Origin: Parvularcula sp039033795
GTDB taxonomy: Bacteria; Pseudomonadota; Alphaproteobacteria; Caulobacterales; Parvularculaceae
Assembly: GCA_039033795.1 (NCBI GenBank)
Contig: JBCCBY010000002.1
Coordinates: 1 to 32,966, forward strand
DNA length: 32,966 bases
Direction: 5' to 3'
The position numbers and the translations under genes were made by a program. Under the pieces are notes generated by a model. That model searched no databases. It worked only from the letters and a program-made list of their open reading frames with translations, and was not told the origin of the DNA. Of the stretch, positions 6,057 through 13,941 are shown piece after piece. Each line of letters begins with the position of its first letter. Within the stretch, counting starts at the first letter, position 1.

Positions 6057-6962
6057 ATGCTCCACGGGAATCCGAACGCCTTTGCTGTCAATCCCATCGA
6101 TCGGGCCAACAATCAGCGCAAAAATCCTGACTGGGTAACCGCGCAAGACAACAACCCCGATGCGCAAGTGATGATCGTGCATCGCGGGCAAATCCTGATT
6201 GAGCGGGGGGAGGATCGCTCGAAAATCCTATGGCTCACCCTCGCCGCCCGTGAGTCCCTCCCGGTCAGAAGCTGCGAAACAGTGCTTCTGGGTTTGCTCG
6301 ACGATCAGCCGGTGTTCGCCTGCGATGCCTCTGCGGCCGAGGAGCCTCCGTTTGCTGATCTTGGTGGTTATGCACCGCTGCGCAGTTTGGCGCCGTTTCT
6401 GACCCCAGAGGAGCTGGGGACCGCCGGGCAGGCCTTGTGGCTCCTCGACTGGCACCGCCGCCATCAGTTCTGCGCCGAGCATGGCGGCGAGACCGTATCA
6501 GCTGAGGGCGGGTACAAACGCATCAATCTCAAGACCGGAACAGAGCATTTTCCAAGGACCGACCCGGTGGCGATCGTGCTGCCCTACCGTGAGGATTCTG
6601 TCTGCCTCGGTCGCGGCCCCCAATTCCCGCGCGGCTTTGTCTCAGCTTTTGCGGGCTATTTGGAGCCCGGAGAAACCGTCGAGATGTGCGGCGCCCGAGA
6701 GCTGAGCGAAGAGACCGGCCTCCAAGCGCTCAGCATGGAATATGTCTTTAGCCAACCTTGGCCGTTTCCCTCGTCCCTGATGATGGGTTTTCTCGCCGAG
6801 GTCGCCAGCACAACTTTATCTCTTGATACAGATGAAATTGAAGAAGCACACTGGTTCACCCGCGCGGAATTGACCAAAATGCTGCAAGGTGAGGGCCGCT
6901 TTGCCGTGCCGCCAGAGTTCGCCATCGCCCATCATTTGATCCGGCATTGGGTCGAACGATAG
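6057..6962 (+). CDS. nudC: NudC-like NAD(H) pyrophosphatase (Nudix hydrolase)
   Basis: A 301-residue Nudix enzyme. Family members hydrolyse NAD(H) and remove NAD caps from RNA. The Nudix box is complete at about residues 200-222 (GYLEPGE, then RELSEETGL), and the NudC-specific motif SQPWPFPSS follows (usual form SQPWPFPxS). The zinc ribbon between the N-terminal domain and the Nudix domain is degraded: the first CxxC is C139-A-E-H and the second has become N-L-K-T, although the flanking HFPRTDP is intact. The ATG is supported by AGGAG 9 bases upstream; an ATG three codons earlier abuts that site. It converges with the MprF-like gene, with only 2 bases between stops. Confidence 0.93.
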   Translation: MLHGNPNAFAVNPIDRANNQRKNPDWVTAQDNNPDAQVMIVHRGQILIERGEDRSKILWLTLAARESLPVRSCETVLLGLLDDQPVFACDASAAEEPPFADLGGYAPLRSLAPFLTPEELGTAGQALWLLDWHRRHQFCAEHGGETVSAEGGYKRINLKTGTEHFPRTDPVAIVLPYREDSVCLGRGPQFPRGFVSAFAGYLEPGETVEMCGARELSEETGLQALSMEYVFSQPWPFPSSLMMGFLAEVASTTLSLDTDEIEEAHWFTRAELTKMLQGEGRFAVPPEFAIAHHLIRHWVER

Positions 6963-6964
6963 TT

Positions 6965-8659
6965 TCAGCCCGCATGCTGTTCAGAAACGCCGACAACGAG
7001 CGGCTCCTCACTTGACGGCAAAGCTGTGTCGTCCCTTTTGCCATTGGTGAGAAGAGCAGCTTTGGCCAAAACAACGGGAACGGACCAATAGCCAGGAACC
7101 GCGATGTAGCGCGGCTCCCACACTGGATCGAACTTTTGCTTAAAGCGACGCAAACCTTGGAAATTGTAGATCCGCTCCCCGCGCTCAAAGATCAGCCGAC
7201 CAATCCGAGCAAAGAGTGGTGCATATTCCGCCTCCACAAGTCCAGAGAGCGGCGCCATGGCGAGGTCAAATTGGCGATAATTTTCACTCTGTGCCCAGAG
7301 GATAAGTTCGACAAGCAAAAAGTCCATCGTGTTGGTGACTTGGTTTTCCGGGTCGTACCGCATGAGGTCGATCCCAGCCCAGGACTTATCGGGCGTGATG
7401 AACAGGGTTCCAAAGGCCAAGGGTTTCCCCTCGATCTCGACAATTCCAATCGGGCAATTGGCAAGAAACGAGGGGTCAAAGCGCCCGAGCGAGAAGGCTT
7501 TTTCCCGGCCGCCATTGGCCGCGAGCCACGCCTTGGAGGTTGGCTCTAAGCTTTCCAAAAGCGCATCATCATGCGGCGGCAGCGCCATGCGAAAGGTTGC
7601 GCCAGCGCGCTCCGCAAGCTTCCGCCGCCCACGGCGTATGACCTCACGCTTTCGGCCTGAGAGGCTAAAACTGGGAAGATCGAGAATCGCGTTCTCGCCA
7701 ATCTTTTCCACCTTAAACCCAAGGTCCAAAAGATCAGGCAAAAGATCAGGGGGCGCTGCATAAATGGCTGGGCGCGCCGCATCAGCCTCCGCCTCTTTCC
7801 GGAACGCCTCAAGGACCTGTTTCCATTGCGCCCTTGGGCCAATCGGTGCGCCCATCGCAATCCGTGCCCCGCCTATCTCAGCGAACGCGACTGCTGCCTT
7901 TTGATCCTTGTCAAAACAAAAACTCTTATCACCAGAAAGAGCAAGAAGGTTGTCAGGGCGTGATGCATCGGAGACCGCCATCAGTCCCCGCACACGCTCT
8001 ATATCTTCCGTACCAGGCAATTGTAGTTGCGCCCGCGCCGGGCTTGCGACAAGAAGGAAGAACCCAAAGAAGGCGAGCATAAAAAGCGCAAACGCCACCG
8101 GCCGGCCTGCAACACCCAGCACGGGGTCAAGCACCAGGTCGATGAAACTCGCCTCCACAAAACCCTTCTGATGGCTCATCCACAAAAGCGAGACAAACCC
8201 AGCTACCGCCACCGACAGGAACGCTGCCAAAAACCACGCGCGTGAAATTTTAATACTGAGAAGCGCCGAACGCCGATAAAATGCTGTCTTTGCACGGATT
8301 AAAAGAACAACAAGCCCAAGATACATCAAGGCTTCAAGCGCCCTTGGCTTAAAAATAAGGGTTGCCACCAATCCATGGACCGACGCCAAAAAGGCCAGGA
8401 TCCAAGCGGTCCGTAGTCGTCGCGCCAGCCCCATGGACAACACCATGAGCGCAAGCCCGCCAAAGGTGAGCGTCAGCTCGGGCACCTCACTCATCAATGC
8501 TTTGACGAATGGCCGCTCCACCGCGGGCGAGCTTGGGAAAGCCGCGGACACCAGCGCCGCTGCTCCAATGAGAAAGGTGAGAAGACCCAAAAGACGCGGA
8601 GCGTGATCAAAGATCAATGTGCTGATCTTGCTGCGCTGTTCCTCTGGGTTTTCAGCCAT
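6965..8659 (-). CDS. Short MprF-like membrane protein with DUF2156 aminoacyltransferase domain
   Basis: A 564-residue protein. About six membrane helices fill residues 20-210, then a soluble domain runs to the end. That domain has the MprF/DUF2156 hallmarks: the FGTLFI and GIDLMRYDP strands, DLAMAPLSGL, and YNFQGLRRFKQKFDPVWEPRY. MprF enzymes transfer Lys or Ala from tRNA to phosphatidylglycerol and flip the product; full MprF has roughly 14 helices, so the flippase part is reduced here. The ATG used has GGAGAA 7 bases upstream and overlaps the preceding hydrolase stop by 8 bases (ATGGCTGA); a start five codons earlier is less well placed. Whether it modifies phosphatidylglycerol or another acceptor is not decided by sequence. 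Confidence 0.85.
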   Translation of the reverse strand: MAENPEEQRSKISTLIFDHAPRLLGLLTFLIGAAALVSAAFPSSPAVERPFVKALMSEVPELTLTFGGLALMVLSMGLARRLRTAWILAFLASVHGLVATLIFKPRALEALMYLGLVVLLIRAKTAFYRRSALLSIKISRAWFLAAFLSVAVAGFVSLLWMSHQKGFVEASFIDLVLDPVLGVAGRPVAFALFMLAFFGFFLLVASPARAQLQLPGTEDIERVRGLMAVSDASRPDNLLALSGDKSFCFDKDQKAAVAFAEIGGARIAMGAPIGPRAQWKQVLEAFRKEAEADAARPAIYAAPPDLLPDLLDLGFKVEKIGENAILDLPSFSLSGRKREVIRRGRRKLAERAGATFRMALPPHDDALLESLEPTSKAWLAANGGREKAFSLGRFDPSFLANCPIGIVEIEGKPLAFGTLFITPDKSWAGIDLMRYDPENQVTNTMDFLLVELILWAQSENYRQFDLAMAPLSGLVEAEYAPLFARIGRLIFERGERIYNFQGLRRFKQKFDPVWEPRYIAVPGYWSVPVVLAKAALLTNGKRDDTALPSSEEPLVVGVSEQHAG

Positions 8660-9614
8660 CGTTTGGTTCTCCAACAGGCATCATCGCACGAACATCGTTG
8701 GCGATGAGTTTAGCATTGCGCCGGTTAAGAAGTGACACATGGCTTTCCTCCGGAAGCACCGTGATCCGGCCAAAGCCGGTGTTGGCCTTCGCGGCTTCCG
8801 CCACAGAGCCATTTGAGCCGCCACCGTCGCTGTTGGTGAAAACCGCGACCGGCAGCGTTTCGGCGCGATCGCCTTGGGACCACGCAACGCCGTCGCTGGA
8901 GGTGAAAGCCGCAACAAGTTCTGCCTTGGTGCTCTTATGGTGACGGACGACCGACACAGAGCGCCGCTTGTCCCGGCCCTGCTGGGTCGGCAAGTCCAGC
9001 TCATCGGGTAGGAGATAGGACAGCCCGCCCATAAGGCCCGCGCGCGCCATGCCGATCGACAGGTTCATGATCCTGTTGGCCCACGGCGCAATCTGTCGAA
9101 TGCGCTCTGCACGGAGGCTGCCCGGGCGGGCCGCATCAACAAAAACGAGCCCCTTTAATTCATCAGGATAAAGATTGGCATACCCATGCAGCCGTAGCCC
9201 CGCCATTGAGTGCCCAACGAGAACAAAGGGTTGCTCCTGCCCCAAGGCCATGCGGAGACGGCGCATATCCTCAATGTGCCAATCCGGCGTCGGCGCTGTG
9301 TTGGCAGGAACAGCGTCGCTCCACCCCATGCCAGCACGGTCATAAAGGCAAACACGATAATCCGCCTTGAGCTCTTCTTTCACCCACCAACCATCGGTGT
9401 AGATCCCAAAAGCGCCAGCATCATAAAGAACAAAGGGCGCATCGACGGGTCCTTCGCAGACCACATGCAACCGGCGACCATTCTCGACCTCCACCATGTC
9501 GTAAGGGGGCTTGGATCCCAGCCGCAACAAGGCCGAGACCCATCCGATCACCATCGTGCCAAGAACAAGCGCCAGAATGACAAACCCGATGCCTCGGATA
9601 AGGGTGAAAAGCAT
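8652..9614 (-). CDS. Membrane-anchored alpha/beta hydrolase coupled to the MprF-like gene
   Basis: A 320-residue alpha/beta hydrolase. Residues 5-28 form a signal anchor, so the catalytic domain is probably periplasmic. The nucleophile elbow is GHSMAG with Ser136; His292 in EESHVSLL is the likely base and Asp263 in FTNSDGGG a candidate acid. The usual HG oxyanion motif is replaced by LYDAGAFG, so it is not a textbook esterase. The ATG has GGAG 7 bases upstream. It ends inside the MprF-like start, which implies co-translation. In Rhizobiales the MprF homologue LpiA is paired with AcvB, a periplasmic serine hydrolase acting on lysyl-phosphatidylglycerol. A similar make-and-remove pair is my inference here; the sequence does not look like AcvB itself. 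Confidence 0.88.
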   Translation of the reverse strand: MLFTLIRGIGFVILALVLGTMVIGWVSALLRLGSKPPYDMVEVENGRRLHVVCEGPVDAPFVLYDAGAFGIYTDGWWVKEELKADYRVCLYDRAGMGWSDAVPANTAPTPDWHIEDMRRLRMALGQEQPFVLVGHSMAGLRLHGYANLYPDELKGLVFVDAARPGSLRAERIRQIAPWANRIMNLSIGMARAGLMGGLSYLLPDELDLPTQQGRDKRRSVSVVRHHKSTKAELVAAFTSSDGVAWSQGDRAETLPVAVFTNSDGGGSNGSVAEAAKANTGFGRITVLPEESHVSLLNRRNAKLIANDVRAMMPVGEPNDG

Positions 9615-9640
9615 CGACGCACTCCAATGAAAATCGGCGC

Positions 9641-9656
9641 CCGATCAAGTGATCGG
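9641..9656. promoter_or_regulatory. Palindrome upstream of the hydrolase-MprF pair
   Basis: CCGATC-AAGT-GATCGG is a perfect 6-bp inverted repeat, and the arms extend imperfectly outward (GGCG.../...TGCC). It sits 27 bases before the hydrolase start. It could be an operator or a leader hairpin; nothing identifies the binder. Confidence 0.35.
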
Positions 9657-9754
9657 TGCCATGGCCCAACCCGAGGCAAGGTGGGCGCGCCGCGCGCTCG
9701 CATCAAGGCATCCGCCTTCTTTTCCTCGTCACCGGCCCATCACGTCGCGGAACT

Positions 9755-9803
9755 TGACGGACGGATTTCCTTCGCATATTAAATAATTAATTCATATGCG
9801 AAA
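9755..9803 (+). promoter_or_regulatory. Promoter and operator of the MarR-crotonase operon
   Basis: TTGACG and TATTAA are separated by exactly 17 bp, a good sigma-70 match. A perfect 9-bp inverted repeat, TTCGCATAT (9772-9780) and ATATGCGAA (9795-9803), with a partly symmetrical 14-bp AT-rich centre, covers the -10 element, the expected transcription start and the first ATG. This is the layout of an autorepressing MarR operator. It is the most AT-rich stretch in this part of the window. Confidence 0.7.
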
Positions 9804-10281
9804 GACTTTGATGCGCCAGCCCCGTGTGTTTCATCTCCTGCAAAAGGCACACACAGCCTTGTTCCGAGCAGCGGACCATGCCCTGAAAACCCAGTTGGGG
9901 CTGTCGACCACGCAACAAGCCGTGCTCTTTTCGCTCGCCCAACATGACGGCGCCCCAATCTCTCAAATCGCCGATCAATTGCACATGGGGTACTCAAGCC
10001 TCACGGGTCTTGTGGACAGGATGGAGACCCGAGGCCTCGTTACGCGTCGGCAAAACCAAGCCGATGCGCGAAGCGTTCATGTCTTCATCGAGGACAAAGG
10101 CCGCGCCATGGTCCAAGCCGCAATGCCGTTCACCAAGGGCATCAACGCCGCCTTGCTGGAACCTTTTTCGCCCACAGAACAAAACACCATTGAGAGGTTT
10201 TTGGACCATGTGGCGACGAACGCGACTGACGTCGTCGACCACCACGCCAACAATGCCCGTCAAGAAAGGTTTTCAGCATGA
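9796..10281 (+). CDS. MarR family transcriptional regulator
   Basis: A 161-residue winged-helix regulator. The DNA-binding part is at about residues 45-105: SQIADQLHMGYSSLTGLVDR is the helix-turn-helix, and RRQNQADARSVHVFI the wing with the conserved D-x-R. Helical dimer regions flank it. The first ATG lies within the palindrome and would give an almost leaderless message; the ATG five codons on (9811) has a weak GAAAGA upstream and is a fair alternative. Its stop overlaps the crotonase start as ATGA, so both are one operon, and it probably represses its own operon. MarR proteins often sense phenolic ligands or their CoA esters, which would suit an acyl-CoA enzyme partner, but no ligand can be read from sequence. 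Confidence 0.92.
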   Translation: MRKTLMRQPRVFHLLQKAHTALFRAADHALKTQLGLSTTQQAVLFSLAQHDGAPISQIADQLHMGYSSLTGLVDRMETRGLVTRRQNQADARSVHVFIEDKGRAMVQAAMPFTKGINAALLEPFSPTEQNTIERFLDHVATNATDVVDHHANNARQERFSA

Positions 10282-11036
10282 CCCCAGGAATCGACATCAG
10301 CACCAGCGATCACATCACCCGTCTGACCATCAACCGACCTGAAAAAAAGAACGCCATCACACAAGCGATGTACGGCGCCATGGCGGACGCGCTTGAGGCC
10401 TATGGCGAAGACGACGCGATCCGTGCGTTTGTTTTCACCGGCGCAGGCGACATGTTCACGTCGGGCAATGATCTTCAGGACTTCGCGACCGGCAGCAGCG
10501 AGCATGATGTTCCGCCTGTTTTCCGCTTTCTGACAGCGATCGCGCACTGCCCCAAACCACTGATTGCGGCTGTGAATGGACCGGCCATTGGCGTCGGTCT
10601 CACCATGCTGCTCCACTGCGATCTTGTTTATGCGGCAAAGGCCGCCACCTTTGGTGCGCCCTTCGTCAAGCTCGGCCTTGTGCCCGAAGCTGCATCCTCG
10701 CTTCTTTTGCCCGAGGTCGTCGGCATGGCCATCGCTAATGACATCCTTCTTGCCGGCCGAACGCTGACAGCATCCGAAGCGCACGATTATGGCCTGGTGG
10801 CGCGGGTGTTTGCCGAGGCGGACCTCGAAAGAGAGGTGCACGCGATTGCTGCGCAGGTCGCCGCGTCGGCGCCGACTGCGATGAAACACTCAAAATCATT
10901 GATCCGGCATCGCCAAAAACTCGTGGCCGATCATATGAAGGTCGAAGCCAAACTCTTCAACCAACAGCTTCAGTCCACGGACTTTGCTGAAAGCGTTGCT
11001 GCGATGATGCAAAAGCGTGCGCCGGTCTACAGCTAA
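10278..11036 (+). CDS. Enoyl-CoA hydratase/isomerase family protein, isomerase-like
   Basis: A 252-residue crotonase-fold acyl-CoA enzyme. The oxyanion-hole segments are present (TSGNDL at 61-66, NGPAIGVG at 100-107). Both glutamates needed by classical hydratases are absent: Thr109 and Phe129 occupy those places. Instead the stretch FVKLGLVPEAASS carries Glu137, matching the catalytic-base position of the peroxisomal-type delta3,delta2-enoyl-CoA isomerases. I therefore favour isomerase over hydratase, while keeping the general name. It is co-translated with the MarR gene. A small hairpin (GCCGGT/ACCGGC, 11021-11041) spans its stop codon, with pheA converging 7 bases later. The physiological substrate is unknown. 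Confidence 0.88.
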   Translation: MTPGIDISTSDHITRLTINRPEKKNAITQAMYGAMADALEAYGEDDAIRAFVFTGAGDMFTSGNDLQDFATGSSEHDVPPVFRFLTAIAHCPKPLIAAVNGPAIGVGLTMLLHCDLVYAAKAATFGAPFVKLGLVPEAASSLLLPEVVGMAIANDILLAGRTLTASEAHDYGLVARVFAEADLEREVHAIAAQVAASAPTAMKHSKSLIRHRQKLVADHMKVEAKLFNQQLQSTDFAESVAAMMQKRAPVYS

Positions 11037-11043
11037 CCGGCTG

Positions 11044-11898
11044 CTAGCTTTCATAGGTCTGGCTGACCCTGTAAGGATCAGCGGCAAAAACCCCGATCAA
11101 CTTAAAGTCAGCAGAGAAATAGCCAAGCTCTTCGAGGGCACGGCGCACCGCCGGGTCATCTGGGTGCCCCTCTATTTCCGCTTGGAAACGGCTCACGTGA
11201 AATGTTGCGTCCTCCTGATAGCTTTCGAGCTTGGTCATGTTCACGCCGTTGGTCGCAAAGCCGCCAAGGGCTTTGTAAAGTGCTGACGGAATGTTGCGGA
11301 CACGGAAAATAAAACTCGTCAGCATGACGCCCTCACCGCGCTCAGGGAATGCTGCCCCATCGGGCACGATGTGCAAGAACCGGGTCACGTTGCGATCAGC
11401 GTCTTGGCAGTCCGGCTCGATGATAGAGAGACCATAGTGTTCGGCTGCTTTGGACGGCGCAATCACAGCAATGTCTGTGGACGGAGAATCGCGCAGGGTG
11501 CGTGCAGCGCCAGCTGTGTCTCCTGCGGCTTCGGGCAAAAGCCCGCGGCGCGCGATCATCCGTCGGCACTGCGACAACGCCATGGGGTGGCTGCGAACGA
11601 TTTTCAGCCCGTTGGGGTCGGCCCCTGGTAGGGCCATGAGCTGCATTTTAACGGGCAGAAAATGTTCTGCGACGACCGAAACGCCGCGATCGGGCAACAA
11701 TCGGTAAACGTCATCGACGCGGCCTGCGAGGGAGTTCTCCACCGGCACCATGCCAGCATCGCAATCGCCCGAGGTGACAGCGTGAAACACCGCTTCAAAG
11801 GTCGCCATGGGCTGCGTTTCAAATGTCGGTGCGAACGTCGCGCAGCAAAGATCAGAAAAAGCCCCGGGCTCTCCTTGGAACGCGATCTTCATAGTCAT
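11044..11898 (-). CDS. pheA: Prephenate dehydratase
   Basis: A 284-residue enzyme converting prephenate to phenylpyruvate, the committed step to phenylalanine. The periplasmic-binding-protein-like catalytic domain shows FQGEPGAFS near the N-terminus, PVENSLAG (52-59) and the catalytic TRF motif (172-174). A C-terminal ACT domain (about 196-280) contains GVNMTKLESYQ, a variant of the ESRP region that binds phenylalanine for feedback control. There is no chorismate mutase domain, so this is the monofunctional type. I start it at the ATG with GGAGAG upstream; longer readings run toward the divergent cytochrome gene without a ribosome site. Confidence 0.96.
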   Translation of the reverse strand: MTMKIAFQGEPGAFSDLCCATFAPTFETQPMATFEAVFHAVTSGDCDAGMVPVENSLAGRVDDVYRLLPDRGVSVVAEHFLPVKMQLMALPGADPNGLKIVRSHPMALSQCRRMIARRGLLPEAAGDTAGAARTLRDSPSTDIAVIAPSKAAEHYGLSIIEPDCQDADRNVTRFLHIVPDGAAFPERGEGVMLTSFIFRVRNIPSALYKALGGFATNGVNMTKLESYQEDATFHVSRFQAEIEGHPDDPAVRRALEELGYFSADFKLIGVFAADPYRVSQTYES

Positions 11899-12023
11899 GC
11901 TGTACTCTCCACACTGCCGTGCCAAAGCGCGCGTTGCGGCGGAGCGGAACCCCCGCTATGGCCTCGGCGACCCAAGCGCCAGAGCACAAAATGGCGCGAC
12001 ACAAAAGAGTTCTAGGACTGGCC

Positions 12024-12656
12024 ATGAAAGACCCACTCTTCACCAATAAGCTCTCGAGCGCGATTCTCATTACGCTTCTCATGTTTGTGGGTCTGCCGGT
12101 CATCTTCAACACCGTTCAGACCTTGGCCGGTGGTCACCATGGGGATCATCATGCGTCCGAAGACAACCCCTTCAACCTTGCTTACATTCCCTATTCCAAT
12201 CTCCAGGTGGCCGGTGCTCCGCAAGAGGAGGTCGTGGAAGTCTCGCTTGGCTGCTTAATGGCCGAGGCGAGTGCTGAGCGCGGCGCCCGCGGCGCCCTTG
12301 TTTGCACATCATGCCACAGCCTTGAGCAGGGCGGCGGCAATGGCACTGGTCCCGCTCTTTGGGGTATTATGGGTCGCCAGGTCGCAAGCGTGGGCGGCTT
12401 TGGCTACACCTCAGCGCTGCAGGGCCTCGGCGGTGATTGGGACTTCGAAAAAATGGATGCCTATCTCGCCAACAGCCAGGCCTTCGTGCCGGGCACGCAG
12501 ATGGTTCAAAAGATTTCGAAAGAGAACAAGCGCGCCGACATTCTCGCCTATCTTGCGAGCTTAAGCGATGGCGATGTGCTGGCGTTCCCCGAATGCGTGC
12601 CGCCAGCCATCGAAGAAGACGAGGTCGCAGCCCTCGATCAAGCCGACACGCTCTGA
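12024..12656 (+). CDS. Membrane-anchored class I cytochrome c
   Basis: A 210-residue c-type cytochrome resembling CycM/c552 of alphaproteobacteria, which passes electrons between the bc1 complex and terminal oxidase. One uncleaved N-terminal helix (residues 10-29) anchors it, followed by a His-rich linker (HHGDHH) and the heme domain. The heme attachment motif is CTSCH (94-98), the loop GPALWGIMGR follows, and Met160 in VPGTQM is the expected axial ligand. The ATG used has AGGA 6 bases upstream. The gene is divergent from pheA with a gap of about 125 bases, an arrangement I recall from other alphaproteobacteria, though there kdsB usually lies between. A Glu/Asp-rich tail of about 20 residues ends the protein. 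Confidence 0.92.
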   Translation: MKDPLFTNKLSSAILITLLMFVGLPVIFNTVQTLAGGHHGDHHASEDNPFNLAYIPYSNLQVAGAPQEEVVEVSLGCLMAEASAERGARGALVCTSCHSLEQGGGNGTGPALWGIMGRQVASVGGFGYTSALQGLGGDWDFEKMDAYLANSQAFVPGTQMVQKISKENKRADILAYLASLSDGDVLAFPECVPPAIEEDEVAALDQADTL

Positions 12657-12663
12657 TCCTCGC

Positions 12664-13014
12664 CTAGTAGAACCCAGCAAGCTCCGCGCTTCGTTCGCCT
12701 GCCTCCACGGCAGCGGCGAAGCGGTCAACGAATTCCGAGCCGTCTGTGGTTTTCTGCACCAAGACAATCCTTTTGTCCGCAGGGTCGCGCGCCCGGCGCA
12801 CAAGCCCATGGATCGACAGCGCATCAAGCGCCCGACTGATCGCCGGTTTTGGGACCTCAAGGTCTTCGCTGAGGCGCCGCACCGTGTGCGGGCCTGGCGT
12901 CAGGTAGACGGTAAGAAGAAGCGCCCATTGGCGCATGGAGAGGTCCGGCTGGTCGTCACGCACCAACTCCACCATCACATCACGCCAGGGTGTCAGGGTC
13001 TCTGAGAGGCTCAC
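12664..13014 (-). CDS. Small MarR-type winged-helix regulator
   Basis: A 116-residue regulator made almost only of the winged-helix core: TVRRLSEDLEVPKPAISRAL is the helix-turn-helix, and RRARDPADKRIVLVQKT the wing. It lacks the long flanking helices of classical MarR proteins, so the dimer interface must be compact. The start is GTG with AAGGAG about 9 bases upstream. Two adjacent palindromes lie just upstream, so it may regulate itself. It converges on the cytochrome gene with 7 bases between stops and lies 95 bases beyond dapD on the same strand. Its target is unknown. Confidence 0.85.
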   Translation of the reverse strand: MSLSETLTPWRDVMVELVRDDQPDLSMRQWALLLTVYLTPGPHTVRRLSEDLEVPKPAISRALDALSIHGLVRRARDPADKRIVLVQKTTDGSEFVDRFAAAVEAGERSAELAGFY

Positions 13015-13035
13015 GAATCACGGCTCCTTCTGATA

Positions 13036-13062
13036 TTTCGCTATCGAAACAGCCCATGCTGT
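13036..13062. promoter_or_regulatory. Two abutting palindromes upstream of the small MarR gene
   Basis: TTTCG-CTAT-CGAAA (13036-13049) and ACAGC-CCAT-GCTGT (13049-13062) are perfect 5-bp inverted repeats with 4-base centres that share one base. They lie 22-48 bases before the GTG start, where an operator or promoter would be. The two differ in sequence, so one protein need not bind both. Confidence 0.5.
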
Positions 13063-13109
13063 ACAAGCCTTGACTTATCCCCCGAACACTTGGCCTCTTT
13101 TGCTGCCAC

Positions 13110-13928
13110 CTAGCTGCGCAAGAGATCATTGATCGCGGTTTTGGAGCGGGTTTGTGCATCGACGCGCTTGACGATCACCGCGCACGCAAGCGCCGGGCCA
13201 TTCGCGCCCGCCCCTGGGAAGGTCCCCGGCACAACCACCGAATAGGGAGGCACCTCACCATAAAGCACCTCGCCTGACTGACGATCGACGATCTTGGTCG
13301 AGGCGCCAAGGAACACGCCCATCGAAATCACCGAACCTTCCCGCACGATCACGCCCTCGGCGACCTCCGAGCGCGCACCGATAAAGACATTGTCCTCAAC
13401 AATCACAGGATTGGCCTGCAACGGCTCAAGCACCCCGCCAATGCCTGTCCCCCCTGAGATATGACAATCGCTGCCAATCTGCGCGCATGATCCGATCGTC
13501 GCCCATGTGTCGACCATCGTCCGTTCACCGACATAGGCGCCAATATTGATATAAGACGGCATCAAGACCGCGCCTGGCGCCACGAACGAGCCTCGGCGCA
13601 CCGTTGCTGGCGGCACCGCGCGAAACTTGGCATTGACGAAATCCTCTTCGGTCCAGCCATCGAATTTCGAGGGCACCTTGTCGAACCACGACGCCTGGCC
13701 CGGACCGCCTGCGATGGGTGCGTTGGGGTTCAAACGAAAGGACAAAAGCACCGCTTTTTTGAGCCACTGGTGCACCTCCCAATCGCCCGCATCGGTTTTC
13801 GACGCAACGCGATAGATACCGCTATCAAGCCCGGTCAGCGCCTCAGCGACGGCGGCGCGAACGTCATCACCCTCGCTCCCGTCATCAAAGGCCGCCTCAA
13901 TGGTGGCGCGGACATCGCTCTCTTGCAT
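13110..13928 (-). CDS. dapD: 2,3,4,5-tetrahydropyridine-2,6-dicarboxylate N-succinyltransferase
   Basis: A 272-residue acyltransferase of the lysine/meso-diaminopimelate pathway. It succinylates tetrahydrodipicolinate using succinyl-CoA and works as a trimer. After an N-terminal helical domain, hexapeptide repeats build a left-handed beta-helix from about residue 100 (VRRGSFVAPGAVLMPSYINI, ERTMVDTWATIGSCAQIG, GGTGIGGVLEP, then VIVEDNVFIGARSEV). Length and motif order match the family well. The ATG has AAGGAG 6 bases upstream, and the HAD gene stops 13 bases earlier, so it is the last gene of that overlapping run. dapE, often nearby, is not in the window. Confidence 0.97.
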   Translation of the reverse strand: MQESDVRATIEAAFDDGSEGDDVRAAVAEALTGLDSGIYRVASKTDAGDWEVHQWLKKAVLLSFRLNPNAPIAGGPGQASWFDKVPSKFDGWTEEDFVNAKFRAVPPATVRRGSFVAPGAVLMPSYINIGAYVGERTMVDTWATIGSCAQIGSDCHISGGTGIGGVLEPLQANPVIVEDNVFIGARSEVAEGVIVREGSVISMGVFLGASTKIVDRQSGEVLYGEVPPYSVVVPGTFPGAGANGPALACAVIVKRVDAQTRSKTAINDLLRS

Positions 13929-13941
13929 GGGGGCTCCTTCG

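Noticed and set aside
11919..12023. Extended N-terminus of the cytochrome c
   Set aside because: It would come before the membrane anchor and touch pheA, with no ribosome site; AGGA fits the later ATG.
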